From the NCBI GenBank assembly GCA_000310025.1, contig FN649741.1, positions 6,031,294 to 6,095,293 on the forward strand: a stretch of 64,000 nucleotides of DNA. The letters run 5' to 3'. Position 1 is the stretch's first letter; the number at the start of each line of letters is the position of its first letter. Positions 34,601 to 47,189 of this stretch are shown in pieces. A program made the translations under genes and the position numbers. The DNA is from Ectocarpus siliculosus. Its lineage: Eukaryota; Sar; Phaeophyceae; Ectocarpales; Ectocarpaceae. Under the pieces are notes generated by a model. It saw only the letters and a program-made list of their open reading frames with translations, did not search any database and was not told where the DNA came from.

Positions 34601-35664
34601 CCCCCATCCCTACAAAGCCGGGGCGGAGCACGCCGGGGTCTCACCGGACCAGGGTCTCACATCACCAAGCGCGAAGCGCCGTGAGGGATTTGGCGAGTCG
34701 CATGAAGGGTGAGCTGCATCCTGCTAAGGGTATTCGGCATCTTGTGCTTACTTCCTTGCGTACGGATGACAGCTACGTATGACTTAATTTATTTTCTGGT
34801 GCTTTCACTTTCCAGAGACAGTTGTAAGCACTGTGTAACTGCCTCGAGGAAGCTTGACCATTTTAACACAACGTGGTGCGATCATCCCCCGTTGCGCGGA
34901 GTGAGGTTTCTCGACGCCGCACAACATGATCTACTCGACCACCATTATGGTTACCGCCAAAAAAAAAACCGAGGTAAAAAAAAAAAAAACGGTAACCTGG
35001 TTGCCGAGTTCACGAAGTGAATTGGCTTGTTTTACAACGTCGTTGCCAATCGACGAAAACCCAATCCCGATGGCAACCACCGAGTGGGGGGCTTGTTTTA
35101 CAACGTCGTTGCCAAGCGACGAAAACCCAAACCCCGATGGCAAACACCGGGGGGGGGCGGCTTGTTTTACAACGTCGTTGCCAAGCGACGAAAACCCAAC
35201 CCCGATGACAAACACCGGGGTGGGGAGGGGGGGGGGGGGGGGGTTTTTTGTATGGGATGGGGGATGGTGTTTTTTTCTNNNNNNNNNNNNNNNNNNNNNN
35301 NNNNNNNNNNNNNNNNNNNNNNNNNNNNNNNNNNNNNNNNNNNNNNNNNNNNNNNNNNNNNNNNNNNNNNNNNNNNNNGGGGGGGGGGGGGGGGGGGGGG
35401 GGGGGTTGTTGCGACATATCGTGTGAGTGACAGAGTCACCCCCGACATCTTGCGGCATTGACTGCTGCTGCTGTGGCCGATGCCGCCCGGTCTTCCCTCC
35501 CCCTCCTTGATTCTCACCTCGTTGGCCTTAGCCCTCTGCTTGATGATCATGGCGAGGCCGGCGTCAAGACCGTAGCGGTGGGCCAGTCCCTCCCGGAACT
35601 TCTTGGCGCGGTAAACGCCGCCGGCGTCGGGGGACACGACAACTGAGGGGAGCAAAAACAACAT

Positions 35665-35723
<59 letters not shown>

Positions 35724-38700
35724 GATGGTTTGGCAACAGCATCGATCAGACGAGGGTCATCAGGTCGCCGACGAGCCGGCTCAAGGACAGCCGTGAGGGC
35801 AACAGGGGCATCTCACCCAGGCACACGCAGATACCTGCGAGTAGCACTGCTGCCAGTAGCACTGCTGCCAAATATCGCGTCTTACAAGGCCGACACAAGC
35901 GCCGCGTGGCAACGGACGAAAAACAAAGGGCAAGTGACGAAGAAGATGCTACACCAGTGGTATGCACCTCGGACGAGGGCTCATCGGGAGTCTACAGTTC
36001 GGGGAATGTCGACGCACCTCGCTGACGCGCAGTGGCATCACCGTGACTCCGCCACATCTCCGCCAGCAAGGCGAAACTAGTACACCAACAAAGGAAAAAG
36101 CATACACACACAGTTCATGGCAGATAAAAGTGTTTTGTGTTTCCAACCGCACAAAGACTGACGTATTTTCATTGGTCAGCCGGTTAGCGCGGTCGATGCT
36201 AATAATAAAAAAAAAGAACACACACACACACACACCAGAGCGGCGATGTACCACAGAGCAAAGGGCGCATCAACATCAACCTTGACACTCTAGAAAAAAA
36301 AACACACACACACACACACACACACACATCTCACGTACGCCAAGAGCATCACGTGATCCCGTAAGCCGAACAGTGCGAGGGTTAGGAACAAACGCCGAGC
36401 GTGTGGAGACCACGCACCGGGGTTGTGAAGGTCCGTGTCCCCGAAATATCCCACGCCGATGACGCCTCCGTCCAAGTTGTCGACGGGGACGCGGGGGCCG
36501 AAGAACCCCTGGATCTGTCCGCAGTGGAGGTCGACGGCCACAACACGGTCCACCCCTTGTGACAAGGAAGCCGACGGTACAGCAGCATATCAGGCCGGTC
36601 GGGCCCAGCCAAAATGAAGAGAGAGAACGAGAGAGACGGAGAGAGAAATAGCGAGAGACGGCAGACACACAGAAAGAAAGAGACAGAGAGAGAGGGGGGG
36701 GTGGGGGGGGGATGGGTTGGTGATGGTCTATTTTCTCGGCTCTTTGGCTTCAACAATTCATACCGAGAAGAAAATGGTGCCATAAAATGACCAGGCAGTG
36801 AATCTGGGCTCACGGCACAATGTCCAAGTTCGCTGAAAGCAAGGCTACCTGCAGCGCAGCAGCAGTCCGGAGCACACGGGCAGTCCTCGGACTCAAGATA
36901 TAATTCTAGCAAAGGATGGACTGCAAACAATCGAACACCGAAAGACTCGGGAGCGGACGCACACACGTCACAGGGGCAAAGCGACTCGTTTAGGCTCTCA
37001 CGGTTGGTGGTGCAAGGCCAAAGAGGCCTCCTCTCCCCGAAACAAAGAGCACGGCAATCGCCGGTGCCTTCTCATCAATCTGTCTGTCACCAACCCACTC
37101 GCCCAATCCTCAATCGACCTAACCAAGCCGAGAGGTTTAACCATCCGCCATGCAACTTCTGCTGTCTTTCGTAGGGTTCCTTGGGCACGCAAGTCTAGTC
37201 CCGGCCCTTCTCTTACCCATGGCCTCCATTAGTCGGGCGACGTCCGCGGCGGAGATTGGCACCCTGGCGGTCATCTTGCGGTCCTGCCTGGCGTAGCCGT
37301 AGTACGGGATCACGGCCGTGATGCGCCTAGCCGAGGACCGGCGCATCGTGCTCACCTGTCGCAACCAAGAGAGGGGCAACGCGCGGAGACGAACGGCAAC
37401 AGCATTGTATATAAATATAAGTGTGTGTGTTCACCCTTTCGATACTCTGAGGGCTCGCCAATACATTCCGCCGCCGCACACCACACAATCGGGACACGTA
37501 CCACCAGCAGTCCAGGTGATGACCGGAGAAGTGTATGAGCTTCAATTTTCATTAAACCACGCCTGCCGGAATACAAAAGAACAACCACACACATGTACCG
37601 TGCTTGGACAATGCCAAGCTTGTGCCGCGAGCGGGGCAGTAATAGTATTGCACGGGTAGAGACGGGACACATCAAGCGCAACACGAGCGTCGACAAAGGC
37701 GACGCATAAAAAAAACGCACAACCGGACCGCAGAGGTACAATAACGAACCGTAGGAGACATCATATACCACGCCCCCCAACCGATTCTCAAGGCTCGGCG
37801 TAGCCCCACGACGAAGATGACACCAAAATCAAAAAGTGTGCTTTCGGAAAGCTCTCGACTAGACGGTTCCCCCATGGCCATTTTCGGTACCGCCACCCTG
37901 TACCCTGTGGAGCAATCGAGCTTGGGAAATCGTGTGATATCTCATGCCACGTCCGGTACGTGCAGCTTGCATACATGTACCGCTGCTGCCGCGGCGAGCG
38001 GAAAATTTAACTTTCACACCGGCTCGGCTCGTCTCCCCTCTCCTCTCCCTCACCATGAGCAGCAGCTCCACCAGGTTCTCGTTGACCGGCATGCACGTGG
38101 GCTGGATGATGTACACGTCCTTGCCGCGCACGTTCTCCTTCACCATTACGTTCACCTCCCCGTCCGCGAAACGGTCCACCTGCATTTTTTTGGTCGCCGC
38201 GTTGCCGTTGTGTTGTCCGTCCGTTCGGATTTATGTGGTGCGCAGCGATAGCGATACGGGCGTGTTCCGGGTCAAAAAAGGCGGAGGCCAGAGGGGTTGG
38301 GTTTGTTGGGTTGAGGGGGAACTTGTTTCGCCGCATTAGACCGAGGTAGGAACGCAGAGTTTGAGGTGCCTGTTTAACCGCTTTGGGACGCAATTCGCCA
38401 GCGGAGTGAACTGACTCCCCAGAGTTGAATGCGAAGAAAGGTCCAGTTTTCAAGATGTGTGACAGAGCCTCCTCACGCCAAAAAACAAACAAACGCGGAG
38501 AGGCCAATGGCAGCGATTTCGCGGAAAGCGGTCGTTGCAAGCGGCCAAAAACGCCCAAAAGTTCGTCAGTGACTGGCGCTTCAGAACATTCTGCAGCCAA
38601 ACACGCCGGGGAGAGTTTGGAGCTGCGTCGCCTGAAAGAAGACCTTCTCCAAAATAGTTCCGTTGTCGGGGTGACGGTTCGGGGCAAGCGGGCCAACCGC

Positions 38701-39183
38701 GATGATATCGGCAGGTCTAAGCATTATAGTGGGAGGCGCCGCACTCAACACGACATATCGCCTCACAAAGTAAACCTACGTCACTGCTGCACAACACGCG
38801 AGGGCGTACGGGCGAGAGGGACCCGCCTGGGACAGACCTATGGGGGTTATAAAAAAAAGTAACAGTGGCAACCTAGAATGTTTTCCAGGAAAGCAACAAC
38901 CACGTGCCACTACACTAGCACGAGGGCAACGCGGAGCATCAAACCAACACCGCCACCGTGGCACTTGACACAAAACACCCACGCGAACAAAAAAACAGTC
39001 GCGTGATAACGCCGCCGCCACCACCACCACCACTCCCACCACCGTCGAAGAGACAACACAACAGGGACAACGAGCGACGCAGCAACTCCGAGCACCCACC
39101 TTAACCCTGCCCAGGTTAATTCCCAGGTACGCCGCGATGTCCTTGGCCAGCGCGGGGTTGGCGTTGCCCGAGAAAATCTTCAT
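31659..39183 (-). CDS. ribose-phosphate pyrophosphokinase (PRPP synthetase, class I)
   Basis: The enzyme makes PRPP from ribose 5-phosphate and ATP for nucleotide, His and Trp synthesis. Exons, 5' to 3' on the minus strand: 39,183-39,100; 38,179-38,054; 37,355-37,217; 36,555-36,418; 35,642-35,518; 34,170-34,053; 33,741-33,659; 31,799-31,659. Their sum is 954 nt, 317 residues plus stop, the usual length of class I enzymes, and every junction is in phase. Visible motifs are [10 protein letters not shown] at the start, [68 protein letters not shown], the flexible-loop equivalent [10 protein letters not shown], the PRPP loop [19 protein letters not shown] and DTIPL. An in-frame ATG at 39,294 would add 37 Ser/Pro-rich residues, possibly an organelle presequence. 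Introns are 0.3 to 1.9 kb and hold a kinase-derived inverted repeat, a gap and several simple repeats. Confidence 0.95.
32573..33290. repeat. inverted repeat derived from a kinase exon, inside the last PRPP synthetase intron
   Basis: The left arm (about 32,573-32,925) aligns on the plus strand with the kinase exon around 25,510-25,830. Examples are the GCCGTTGCCTC and GCCCCTCCCTCCGGA phrases, GGTGGGGACGA, and a frame reading [20 protein letters not shown] beside GRRLGQG. The right arm (about 32,926-33,290) carries the same material in reverse: its minus strand reads [11 protein letters not shown] followed by an [14 protein letters not shown] segment that corresponds to RLEMLNAEHQSRVD of the kinase. 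The axis is at the palindrome CGACGTCG (32,921-32,928). Frames are broken by stops, so no protein is expected. Resemblance to the kinase exon is roughly three quarters of positions by eye. Confidence 0.8.
33912..33939. repeat. (AGC)n microsatellite in a PRPP synthetase intron
   Basis: About nine AGC units in the intron between 33,742 and 34,052. Confidence 0.9.
34541..34561. repeat. poly-G tract in a PRPP synthetase intron
   Basis: A run of about 20 G (poly-C in the transcribed sense). The flanking CCCTACAAAGCCGGG-CGG and TCTCACCGGACCAGG phrases occur both before (about 34,492-34,537) and after it (about 34,608-34,657), a short direct repeat. Confidence 0.8.
35026..35224 (+). repeat. three-copy tandem repeat (66-69 bp) in a PRPP synthetase intron
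   Basis: Units start with CTTGTTTTACAACGTCGTTG at 35,026, 35,092 and 35,161 and continue with a GACGAAAACCCAA phrase and a CCCGATG-CAA-CACCG phrase. The last unit runs into a G-rich tract that leads to the gap at 35,279. Confidence 0.9.
35279..35378. other. assembly gap (100 N) in a PRPP synthetase intron, flanked by poly-G
   Basis: G-rich runs (about 35,226-35,244 and 35,379-35,405) flank the Ns. The gap lies in the intron between 34,171 and 35,517, and flanking exon phases match, so no coding sequence need be missing. Confidence 0.95.
35655..35723. repeat. (CAA)n microsatellite just upstream of a PRPP synthetase exon
   Basis: A CAA/CAT-CAA run of about 70 bp that begins only about 12 bp from the acceptor at 35,643. 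On the transcribed strand it is (TTG)n and supplies the pyrimidine-rich side of the acceptor. Confidence 0.9.
36216..36330. repeat. two (CA)n microsatellites in a PRPP synthetase intron
   Basis: CA runs at about 36,218-36,235 and 36,300-36,329 with a short unique spacer, in the intron between 35,643 and 36,417. A purine-rich GAGA stretch follows at about 36,617-36,700 in the next intron. Confidence 0.9.
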
Positions 39184-42100
39184 GCCCCCCGATTCTGTGG
39201 CATGCCCCACGGACAGCGAAAGAGGAGAGCCGGCCGAAGGAGAGAGGTTCGGCGTGCGACACGGATGTGGTGTCGAAAGCCGACATGGCGCCAACTACTC
39301 CCGGTTTTTGATTTGACCGGCGCTCGGCGCTCTGCCTTTTTCGCTCTCGACTCTGTCCTACCTTGAAGGTCGTCGCGCCGGCATCCACGCGCCCAGCTGT
39401 CAAGAATGTGCTTGCTTCTTCGCATGCAGCGTCAAAAGGCTGTGGCAATCAAAACGCCAGGAGTCCTCGACGTTTCATACCGTACACTCGTGGTAGTGGC
39501 TGGGGGGGACAGCAGTTGTCGCAACGGCAGGAGTACCGACAAACTGCCCCCCTTTGGCCGATGGTCAAAGCTTGGTTGCCATCCCGACGGGGAGAGTGCC
39601 GCTTCCGCTTCCCAGAACAGCAGCGGCACTGGAACAACATCCCGCAAAAAGACCATCCCTTTAGACGTACTGTACCAGGCGGTTGGTGTCAGTACCTGGG
39701 GCATACCACCGATCTAGCTTCGAAAGCCTCTAGGGGGGTGGGTACGTATCCCATTCTGTGCGCTTACTTGCGCATACATCACGGGACGGCCTGCTACTGC
39801 TGTTGCTGCAAGCAACTCTCCGTATTCGTCGCAGGAAGTAAAAAAAAAATGACCGTACGCACCGCCGCCAATAGCCTCTCTCCGGCAAAAGGTGGTACCC
39901 TATGCATATGGTGTGGTATTTGCGGTCGGCTTTATACGGATGGGTCGATACGCTTTCCCAGCGTTTGAAACGGTCGCGCCATGTCGTGGATGCGCCTGTC
40001 CCTCGTACTGCCAGTGACCGGATACCCAGTTAAGTCTTCGACTCCCGGCTACAACTGTATTAATAGAGCACATTTCATGTCGCCCACACACACAGCCTTA
40101 CAGAAGCATCTCGTTCCCGAGCCGAGCACAAACGCATCCCCATACTGTATCTAACCCCAATCAAAACTACACTGCGGTACCGCGACGAACAACAAACCGG
40201 CATGATAAAATTTCAGTGTAAATTACAGACTAAATAGGCTTCAAACAGACTCTCGACATGCGCCCAGCACCCAGTCGGTTTCGCTCCACTCACTGTAACT
40301 ATAGCCCCCAACACATCCCGTTTGACTGCTGTGGTTATATCTCGAACGGGTACGTGGGAAGTCTTGTGTTTGTACCATTTATTTTTCCTACAACGTAAGA
40401 TCGGGGTTGCATTGCGTTTGGTCTCTCACTTGGGCGATCCCTGTTGGGCCACATGGCAGACCTCGAGTCTTCCCTGTGGACCCCCGGCATCATCGTGGAC
40501 CTCGAGTCCTCTCGCCGCATGGGAGGGGCTTCCCCCGCAGCGCCTCTTGCAGCTTCGCAACCGACCAAGCCGCTGCCCCGCTCCTCCTGCTCCCCGGTTG
40601 CTGTGAGAGCACCGCAGCAAGCGAGGACTGCGGCAGCCACTGCCGCGAAGCCACCCCCAGCGGCGGATGATGACGATGATGCATCGAAAGGGCGACTAGA
40701 AGCGGAGGCCCGTTCAACTCCTGCTGCTGCTGTCCGCTCGCAAGCTAGTCCTCTAGCTGCTGCTGCCTGGGCTAACGGCGCCCATTGCGCCGCTGTTGTA
40801 CGCTGAGAGAGAGATGGGAAGCCACATGCATGTGGGGTTCAGGGTGTGTGAGTGAGTGTATTTTCCGCCACGTTTTGTCATTGTAACATGAACCCAGATA
40901 CACATGCATCCGAGATGCATCCTCTTTGAAATTTCAATTTGCATACAACGTACCCGTTCAAAAAATACCAAGTTTGCCATGAACGAATGGACGCAAGGGG
41001 AGGGGCGGCGAGAGCTCAGCAGCACGCTGCATTGTCACCAGGACACCAAGCAAAGCGAATGCGCCCGAATTTGAGGGGTAGAGGGCGTGTCTCAGAGTCA
41101 CATCTCGCCGCTTGACTGGAAACGTTTTCGCGGTGCAGCAGCAGCAGCAGCCTACAGCAGTACCACCGGCAATGCCTGTGCACAAACTTCATGTACTCAT
41201 TGGTTGCCAACATGTTCCACGAGACGGACTCACCGCCTGGAAAGTCACTCGCGAAACAGCGTGAACAACAGCGGAAGCCATTCTCCCTGCTGGAAGTCGT
41301 CAGCAGATCTCCTGGGTCACAGCGGTACGATAGTTGCAGCCTGTTGCCCGGTAGCGTGTGCTGCTGGCGACAAAAACTTTGAAAAAAAAACGTGTGGGCC
41401 GCACTACAACGCACGAGGATCCACACACCCGCTTGCACCAACTATCTCCTGAGCGATGGGAGAGGAGCAGCGATGGATGGTCGCGTCCAACCACACCACC
41501 AGGCAAAAGGATGCGTTGCCTCTGGGGAGAGAGATGGCGTGGAGACGGAGCACCGCAGCACGCTACGGCTGCTTTTGCATTCGCTCCAGGGGGGCTCGCA
41601 GATAGCCCGAAACTAATCCGCTGTTCGCATACCTGATCTGGCGGCGTGACCCATGACCCCCCTCCTCAAATGTCCCACAGGAAACCAGCAGTCTACCTGA
41701 TACGGCATCACAGATCGGTATCGGATCGGCTCTCTCTCTGCTTCCTGAAGGTCTGTGGGCGCCCTGGTCTACTAGTGTTGTCTTCGGACTACGAGCTCGT
41801 GTTTTCTGTCTTGCTTGAGTCTCCAAACGGCCGCATCAGATGATGGAAAGCTGCCAACCTGTCTCTCCACTTGAACGCTCTACTGGTTTGACTCTATTCA
41901 CTGCAACAGAGGTTAGGGAGCCGGCTAACACAGCAGTACTACCCGCAAGCTCTCCCGAGTTGTCTTTCGTAGGCACCTCTCGCGATGGGGACGCTTGGAG
42001 CGTTGCTCTTTCTCGATTCGAGCTAATTCAGCCCCGCACGTTTTGTATGTACTGCTGCAGGCGAGACGCGGGGTGTCGGTACTCATCACAGCACTAAATA

Positions 42101-43225
42101 GCGACATCAGCAGCAGTCGCGGCACAATGGACGCAGCTGGACAGCACGGCTGGCGAGCCTTGGAATCTTCCGCCGATGCTCGTCCAGGCAGCACAGCCAA
42201 GGTGTACTTCAACAGGTCAGCTGCCCCCCATATCCACGGCACTCTGTTACGATGCACCAACAGCTGTGTTCACAGCAGTGTTTGTAAGTGTGCAGCACAG
42301 CGGATGAACCCTGAAGAGAGGCGGGGGGGGGGGGGGGGGAGGGGCAATCACGCCCTTGACAACCAGCTTGGCTTGTCGGGTGCCACTTGACGTAAGACGG
42401 CCCCGGATTACTACAGAGCACGTAATCTCGAGGCAATGGGTCGTGTCATACCCAGGCCCCAGGCGGAGATCCCCGGCAACGTACAGGATGCGCGTGTACG
42501 ATTGGTTGTTTGTTCTTTGGAATTTTCAGCTGTTAACCGCCCCTCACACCTCATGTCTAGGACATATATATATGGATACCCGAACGATGAACGTACTCCT
42601 TCCTGGTGATGGGCAAAAGGTTTGCTTCCCTGGGTTTAGCCGTTTGTTGTTGCATGCCAACTCTTTGCGCTTGCCGTTTCCCGTACACCGTATAGCGAGA
42701 CTGGCGTTTCCACCTTCGAGAAACCGGAGGAACTCAAGACGGCGCAGGAGCGACATCGGGTAAGCCGGGAGAGGCGTTGGTGACTCTCTTTTTCTGAAGA
42801 CAAGGCCGAGACAGGCGAAAGCTTTCAGCCTGGCCGTACCCCTGTGTTTGCGGCCGCACAGCGAAATCCCACCTTACTCCTTGGGATTCCTAGTGTCGAG
42901 GGGCGGCTGGAGGAGGTCAACACGTACGCCGAAGCGTCGACAGCTGACACTTTTACTTTTCACGCAGCACTGTGACACGAGATACTCCTCTCGCGAGTTT
43001 CACATCACAGCTCAACAATGATGGGGGGGGGTTTCCGGGGCTTGGTCTTTGTGGGCTGTATTCAGCCATGCTCATTGCCGTCGTTCACGGAACTAGGCGG
43101 ATATGCCGCTGTCACAGCAGTGTTCCCCTGCTGTTGTATCACTAATGGCCTCGGTTTCCCGCCATCTTTATTGTCCCACGTGTGCGCCGGGTGTGACTGA
43201 TCGGGGTTTTCAACGAAAGGACGGC
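39184..43225. other. divergent intergenic region, PRPP synthetase to G-patch gene
   Basis: About 4 kb that should hold both promoters. A minus-strand leader with an ATG at 39,448, ending in an AAG|GTAGGA donor near 39,363, could be a 5' UTR exon with an upstream ORF. An Ala-rich open frame of 120 codons (+, 40,444-40,806) is present but has no recognisable domain, and the opposite strand is open too. Nothing else was recognised. Confidence 0.45.
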
Positions 43226-46200
43226 ATGTTAGCCAAGGGGACAGAGTCTTCAGCCTTGTCTCGAACGGTCACCAACTTCGATGACATCGACGAGGAGGAC
43301 AAGGCCGGTCGCAAGACACGCCTGTTCAAGAGGAACGAGACGCAGGGGTACATCGACACGCAATCCCTGGACGCCGCCAGCTTGGACAAGGCAAGATGAT
43401 TCGGTCGAGTTTTGAGAATGACGCGGTGTTTTTGAGGCTCACGGAGCTCTTCTTTCAAACTCGACAGGTGTTGTACGATGGGTAGCGTTAGCTTTCCGGG
43501 CCCGTACGTACCGTCGTACCATCATACGGTGTCTGGTCATGTGACGCACAGAACGACGTATTCCGAACCATGTCGCGAGACGTTGCATCATTTGCGGACC
43601 GATTCGTCGGCTGTGCATCCATATCCGGATGCCGGGCTGGACAACGAAATGAGTGAGGGTGGGTAGGGCCAGCAGGGTTCCCCGTGCTTGTAGACGTGGG
43701 AGGGACCCTTTCTTATCTTGGCAAACGTGCTGTAGGCGTGTTTAGCTGTTGAGAAGACGAATCTCCGGGGCTGTAGAGGGATTTGTTGCTGCCCATGCTG
43801 AACGGCAACGACGTGTGTATCCAGGTTTCATCATATTTTTGGAAACAGAGCGCCACGGCACGTTACATGGTAGTTTGCTCAACCCAGCCCGGGACGTTGT
43901 TTCCTCTGCCGAGTACCAACGGCCGATCTAGTTTGTCTAGATTTTCAGGTTCTTGACAGGGCGTGGCGGATTGGCGCTATTATTGCATTTGGAGTTTTCG
44001 ATCCTCAACTTCTACGCTCCCCCTGAAATGCTGTTTACCTTTTCCCATTGACGTCTGATCGCTCTTTTGGGTTCGCAATAACGGCCAACAACAATATACG
44101 AAAATAGCCGATCGGCGAGGAAAACCGGGGGTTCAGGTTACTGACCAAGATGGGGTGGAAGCTGGGGCAGGGCTTGGGGGCAAAGGGGGACGGGATCACC
44201 GTACCGGTGGTCCTGGGCACTCAAGTGGCAACGCTAGGATTGGGGAAGTCTGCGGAGGACGACAGGTGATTTAGTAGATTGCTGTCGTTACTGAGAAGGG
44301 TTGCCAAGAGGAGTGACTCGAGCGGGAGGGTTGGGTCCTCTTGGAAGCTTGAGGTTTCTCGAAAACGGCTATGTGCAGATGTTGGGGCCATGTTTTTGGG
44401 GTATGGGGGAACTCTTGATCGTGTTGTTTTGTGTCTGTGCGACACTGCATGCACACGACACAAGGGTCGATGTAGTACGTGCTGCTGTGTGGGGTTCTTG
44501 ATGAAACCTAGTTGTGGCAGGCAGCAGATGGTAGTGCGTCGAAGGCTGGGGCTGCTTTCGGGGAGAGCTTGAATGGTGCCTGTATATCAGGTGGTGGCGC
44601 TTCGTGTGGCCTCGTAGATCAAGCCGGGCGAAGGGCAGGACCCTGGCGGTGAAGGACTGCCTGCCTCGGTGAGCGGGTGGTGGCTGGCGTTAGCGCCGAC
44701 AAGTCCCTTACGCGTGTATGCGAAGGCTGCATGTCCCAGTAGCGGAAGAGGCAGGGTGCAGAAATCGTGTTTTTTTTTTGTTTGGGGGCTTGCTCGGGTC
44801 AACGCGTGCAGCGACTTGTCAGGGCTGTTGAGCTACGGCATGGGCCCTTTCAGGCAGACCTCGTGCAGACTATCTTGCGACTTGTCCTCTTCTTGGGGCG
44901 TACATGTCGAGACTGCACGCGCGCGACCACGCGTTGCATGGGCCGACTTGTTTGGTGCCTTTGTTGCCAATCGTACGCTGCGGCGGTACCCCAGGTACAC
45001 GGACGAGGCCGCGAGGGAGCGCAAGAAACTCGACTCAGAGGTGGTGGAGACAGCGGACATGAAGGCGAAGAGGCTCGAGAAGGCAGTAAGACAGGAGACA
45101 ATTAAGGAGCAAGTGCAGGTGAGAGACCAAAAGACGCGAATAGACGCGCCCATGTCACCCTTCCCGTGCCACGGGCGACAGCAGCGTCTGCTGCGTCATT
45201 CGATGGAGGAGACATGGGCCAACATGCATGCATGCTAACCTATTGCGTGATAGGGTACTGCGTTGGGGGCAGCGGGACCGACAGTTCTGATGTGACCACT
45301 CCACGCTGAGGACCCTGACGGCAAGGTCCGCGATATGAACAAACGCTGCGGTAGGGTACCTTGGTGCTTGCAGGTCGGTGCAAGCGCAGCTATTGCTGCC
45401 TGTACCGACGTGAAACCTTGACTTGCCTACCTGCTTGTTCGATATCGGTCGAGACGCTGAACAAACCATTTCCCTCTTGTTGAAAGAAGTGCCGTTGATT
45501 TATGATAGTGTCGTTTCGTATACTAGAGCTACGACGTGTGGTGCGAAAGAGTGTACTGGGACGGTGTTGCGTGTCAGGGTTCAGAGACTATCGTTCCGGT
45601 ATTGGCGATGGCTTGAGGGTCGACCCACAGATAATCGAGCGAGGAAGACCGGAGCAGCGTGTATCGGCAGCGATTTGCATGGCCTTTGTTCGCCTCTCCT
45701 TGTAGCAGATTCCCTCTCTAGCAACTGCCCAGTTAATGATTATTGAGCAATTCGTTGCGAGAGCCAATCTTCCTTCTCACAGACATGATAACATGTAGCT
45801 GTCGATCTTTTTAGCCGTTTGGTACTCTTCTCCCGCTGATATCCACTTGTTTGTGTGAAACGGATGTGATGCAGGAGATGAACAAGGAGTTCTACTGCGA
45901 GACTTGCGGCAAGCAGTACAAGAACGTGGGGGAAATGAGTAACCACTACAGCTCGTACGACCACCACCACGTCAAGGTGATGTAGATGGGTGCTGTTGCC
46001 AGCTTTTGTACTGCTTTGGGATAGGGATGTGTCCGACAGTTATGCTTAACGGTGCTCTGTGAGGGCGCCGGCGACGTGGCAATGGTGCTGAATCAGCCGC
46101 TCAACCTTAAATGTTCCAGCTGAGCGTCGGTGAATTTGTTGTTTACCTTGACTTTTCTAGTTTGTTCAGACGATTAAGGGCCCGTGCACGCGATATGTGT

Positions 46201-47189
46201 AACCATTTGTTGTCCACCACGGCGAAGCACCAGCAGAGTTTGCTATTCTTGTTATGGTCACACAAACACGCCGCCGATCCACTCCCTGTCCGCTAGCCTT
46301 TGGAACCACTACCGCTGTCGTACGGTACGGTTATTACGATCTAGCAAGGATCGTTCTCCCAAACCAGGTTTTTGCTGACGTCGTACTCTCCTTGGTTGTC
46401 GTGGTCATGTTGCGTGTTTTGGTGGTGTGCGGCCGCAGCGACTTAAAGAGGCGGCGGAGGCAGAAAAGGCTCGACGGGGCAAGACTTTCAACCGCGACAA
46501 GGAGCAAAGGAAGGAGTGGGAGGAGATGCAGAGAAGGTTGAAGGCCACGCAAGCGGCCACAGGAGGAGGCAGCAGCGCGAAACCGCCACCACCGTAAGTT
46601 CCCCTTGGACAACATGTGTACTGGCTCGGATCTTTGCTTCTTTTTTCGGCTGCCTTTGAGGAAGGATTGCGAAGTAGGACCGGCGATGTGGGGCGACCTT
46701 TCACCCTTTCCCCTATTCAGGACCGTGTCTATCTCCGAGACCGTATTGTTGATGGTGCCATACTTCTTGGCGTTGCCGCATGCGTTAGAGGCCGGTTCCC
46801 ACGTCTACAGCGGCCTATGATTTTGTCTGGGTGGGGTCTGCTGTAGTTCGGGTGCTGCCCGGTTCTAGCGCTACGGTAGATCCACCAAGTTCGCGTACGC
46901 TGGCTGGCTGCCCCTTAAGAGCATCATTGTTCACCGTGAGATGACCATAACCCGACGTCTACAATAGTGTGTCACGCGGCCGCCGCAAACCTGCTCGTCG
47001 CTCGATTTTCATCGAAGACCACCCCTCCGCGCACCCGGCCATCGCCTCTTTAACTCTGCCAGCCCAAAACTCCCAGGAGCACTGCAGGGGGATGGTTCGG
47101 GCATCGCCCCTGTCGAGAAACGCACGACTGTGAAATTCGGGCTAGGCATGAAGAAGCCGGCCGGGAAAGGAGGCTTTCGGAGACGATAG
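43226..47189 (+). CDS. GPATCH8-like protein (G-patch plus C2H2 zinc finger)
   Basis: Supported exons are 43,226-43,347 or 43,390, 44,137-44,265, 44,995-45,118, 45,875-45,976, 46,439-46,593, and a last exon ending at the stop 47,187-47,189. The order of domains matches GPATCH8-type proteins: an acidic N-terminus ending in ASLDK, the G-patch LLTKMGWKLGQGLG, a charged helix (KRLEKAVRQETIKEQVQ), a C2H2 finger (FYCETCGKQY with C-x2-C-x12-H-x5-H, ending SSYDHHHVK), then RLKEAAEAEKARRGK and a Lys/Gly-rich end (KFGLGMKKP). G-patch proteins usually activate DEAH helicases in RNA processing, so a nuclear role is inferred. Two problems remain. The first junction is either a GT donor at 43,348 that keeps frame, or a GC donor at 43,391 needing an unseen small exon. 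At least one exon between 46,594 and 47,076 is also unresolved. Confidence 0.85.

Noticed and set aside
35026-35224. CRISPR-like array
   Set aside because: Three direct repeats of 66-69 bp with no unique spacers, in a eukaryotic intron; this is an ordinary minisatellite.
40444-40806. 120-codon Ala-rich open frame between PRPP synthetase and the G-patch gene
   Set aside because: The opposite strand is equally open, no domain is visible, and a short internal repeat (GACCTCGAGTC) explains part of it. Mentioned but not called a gene.
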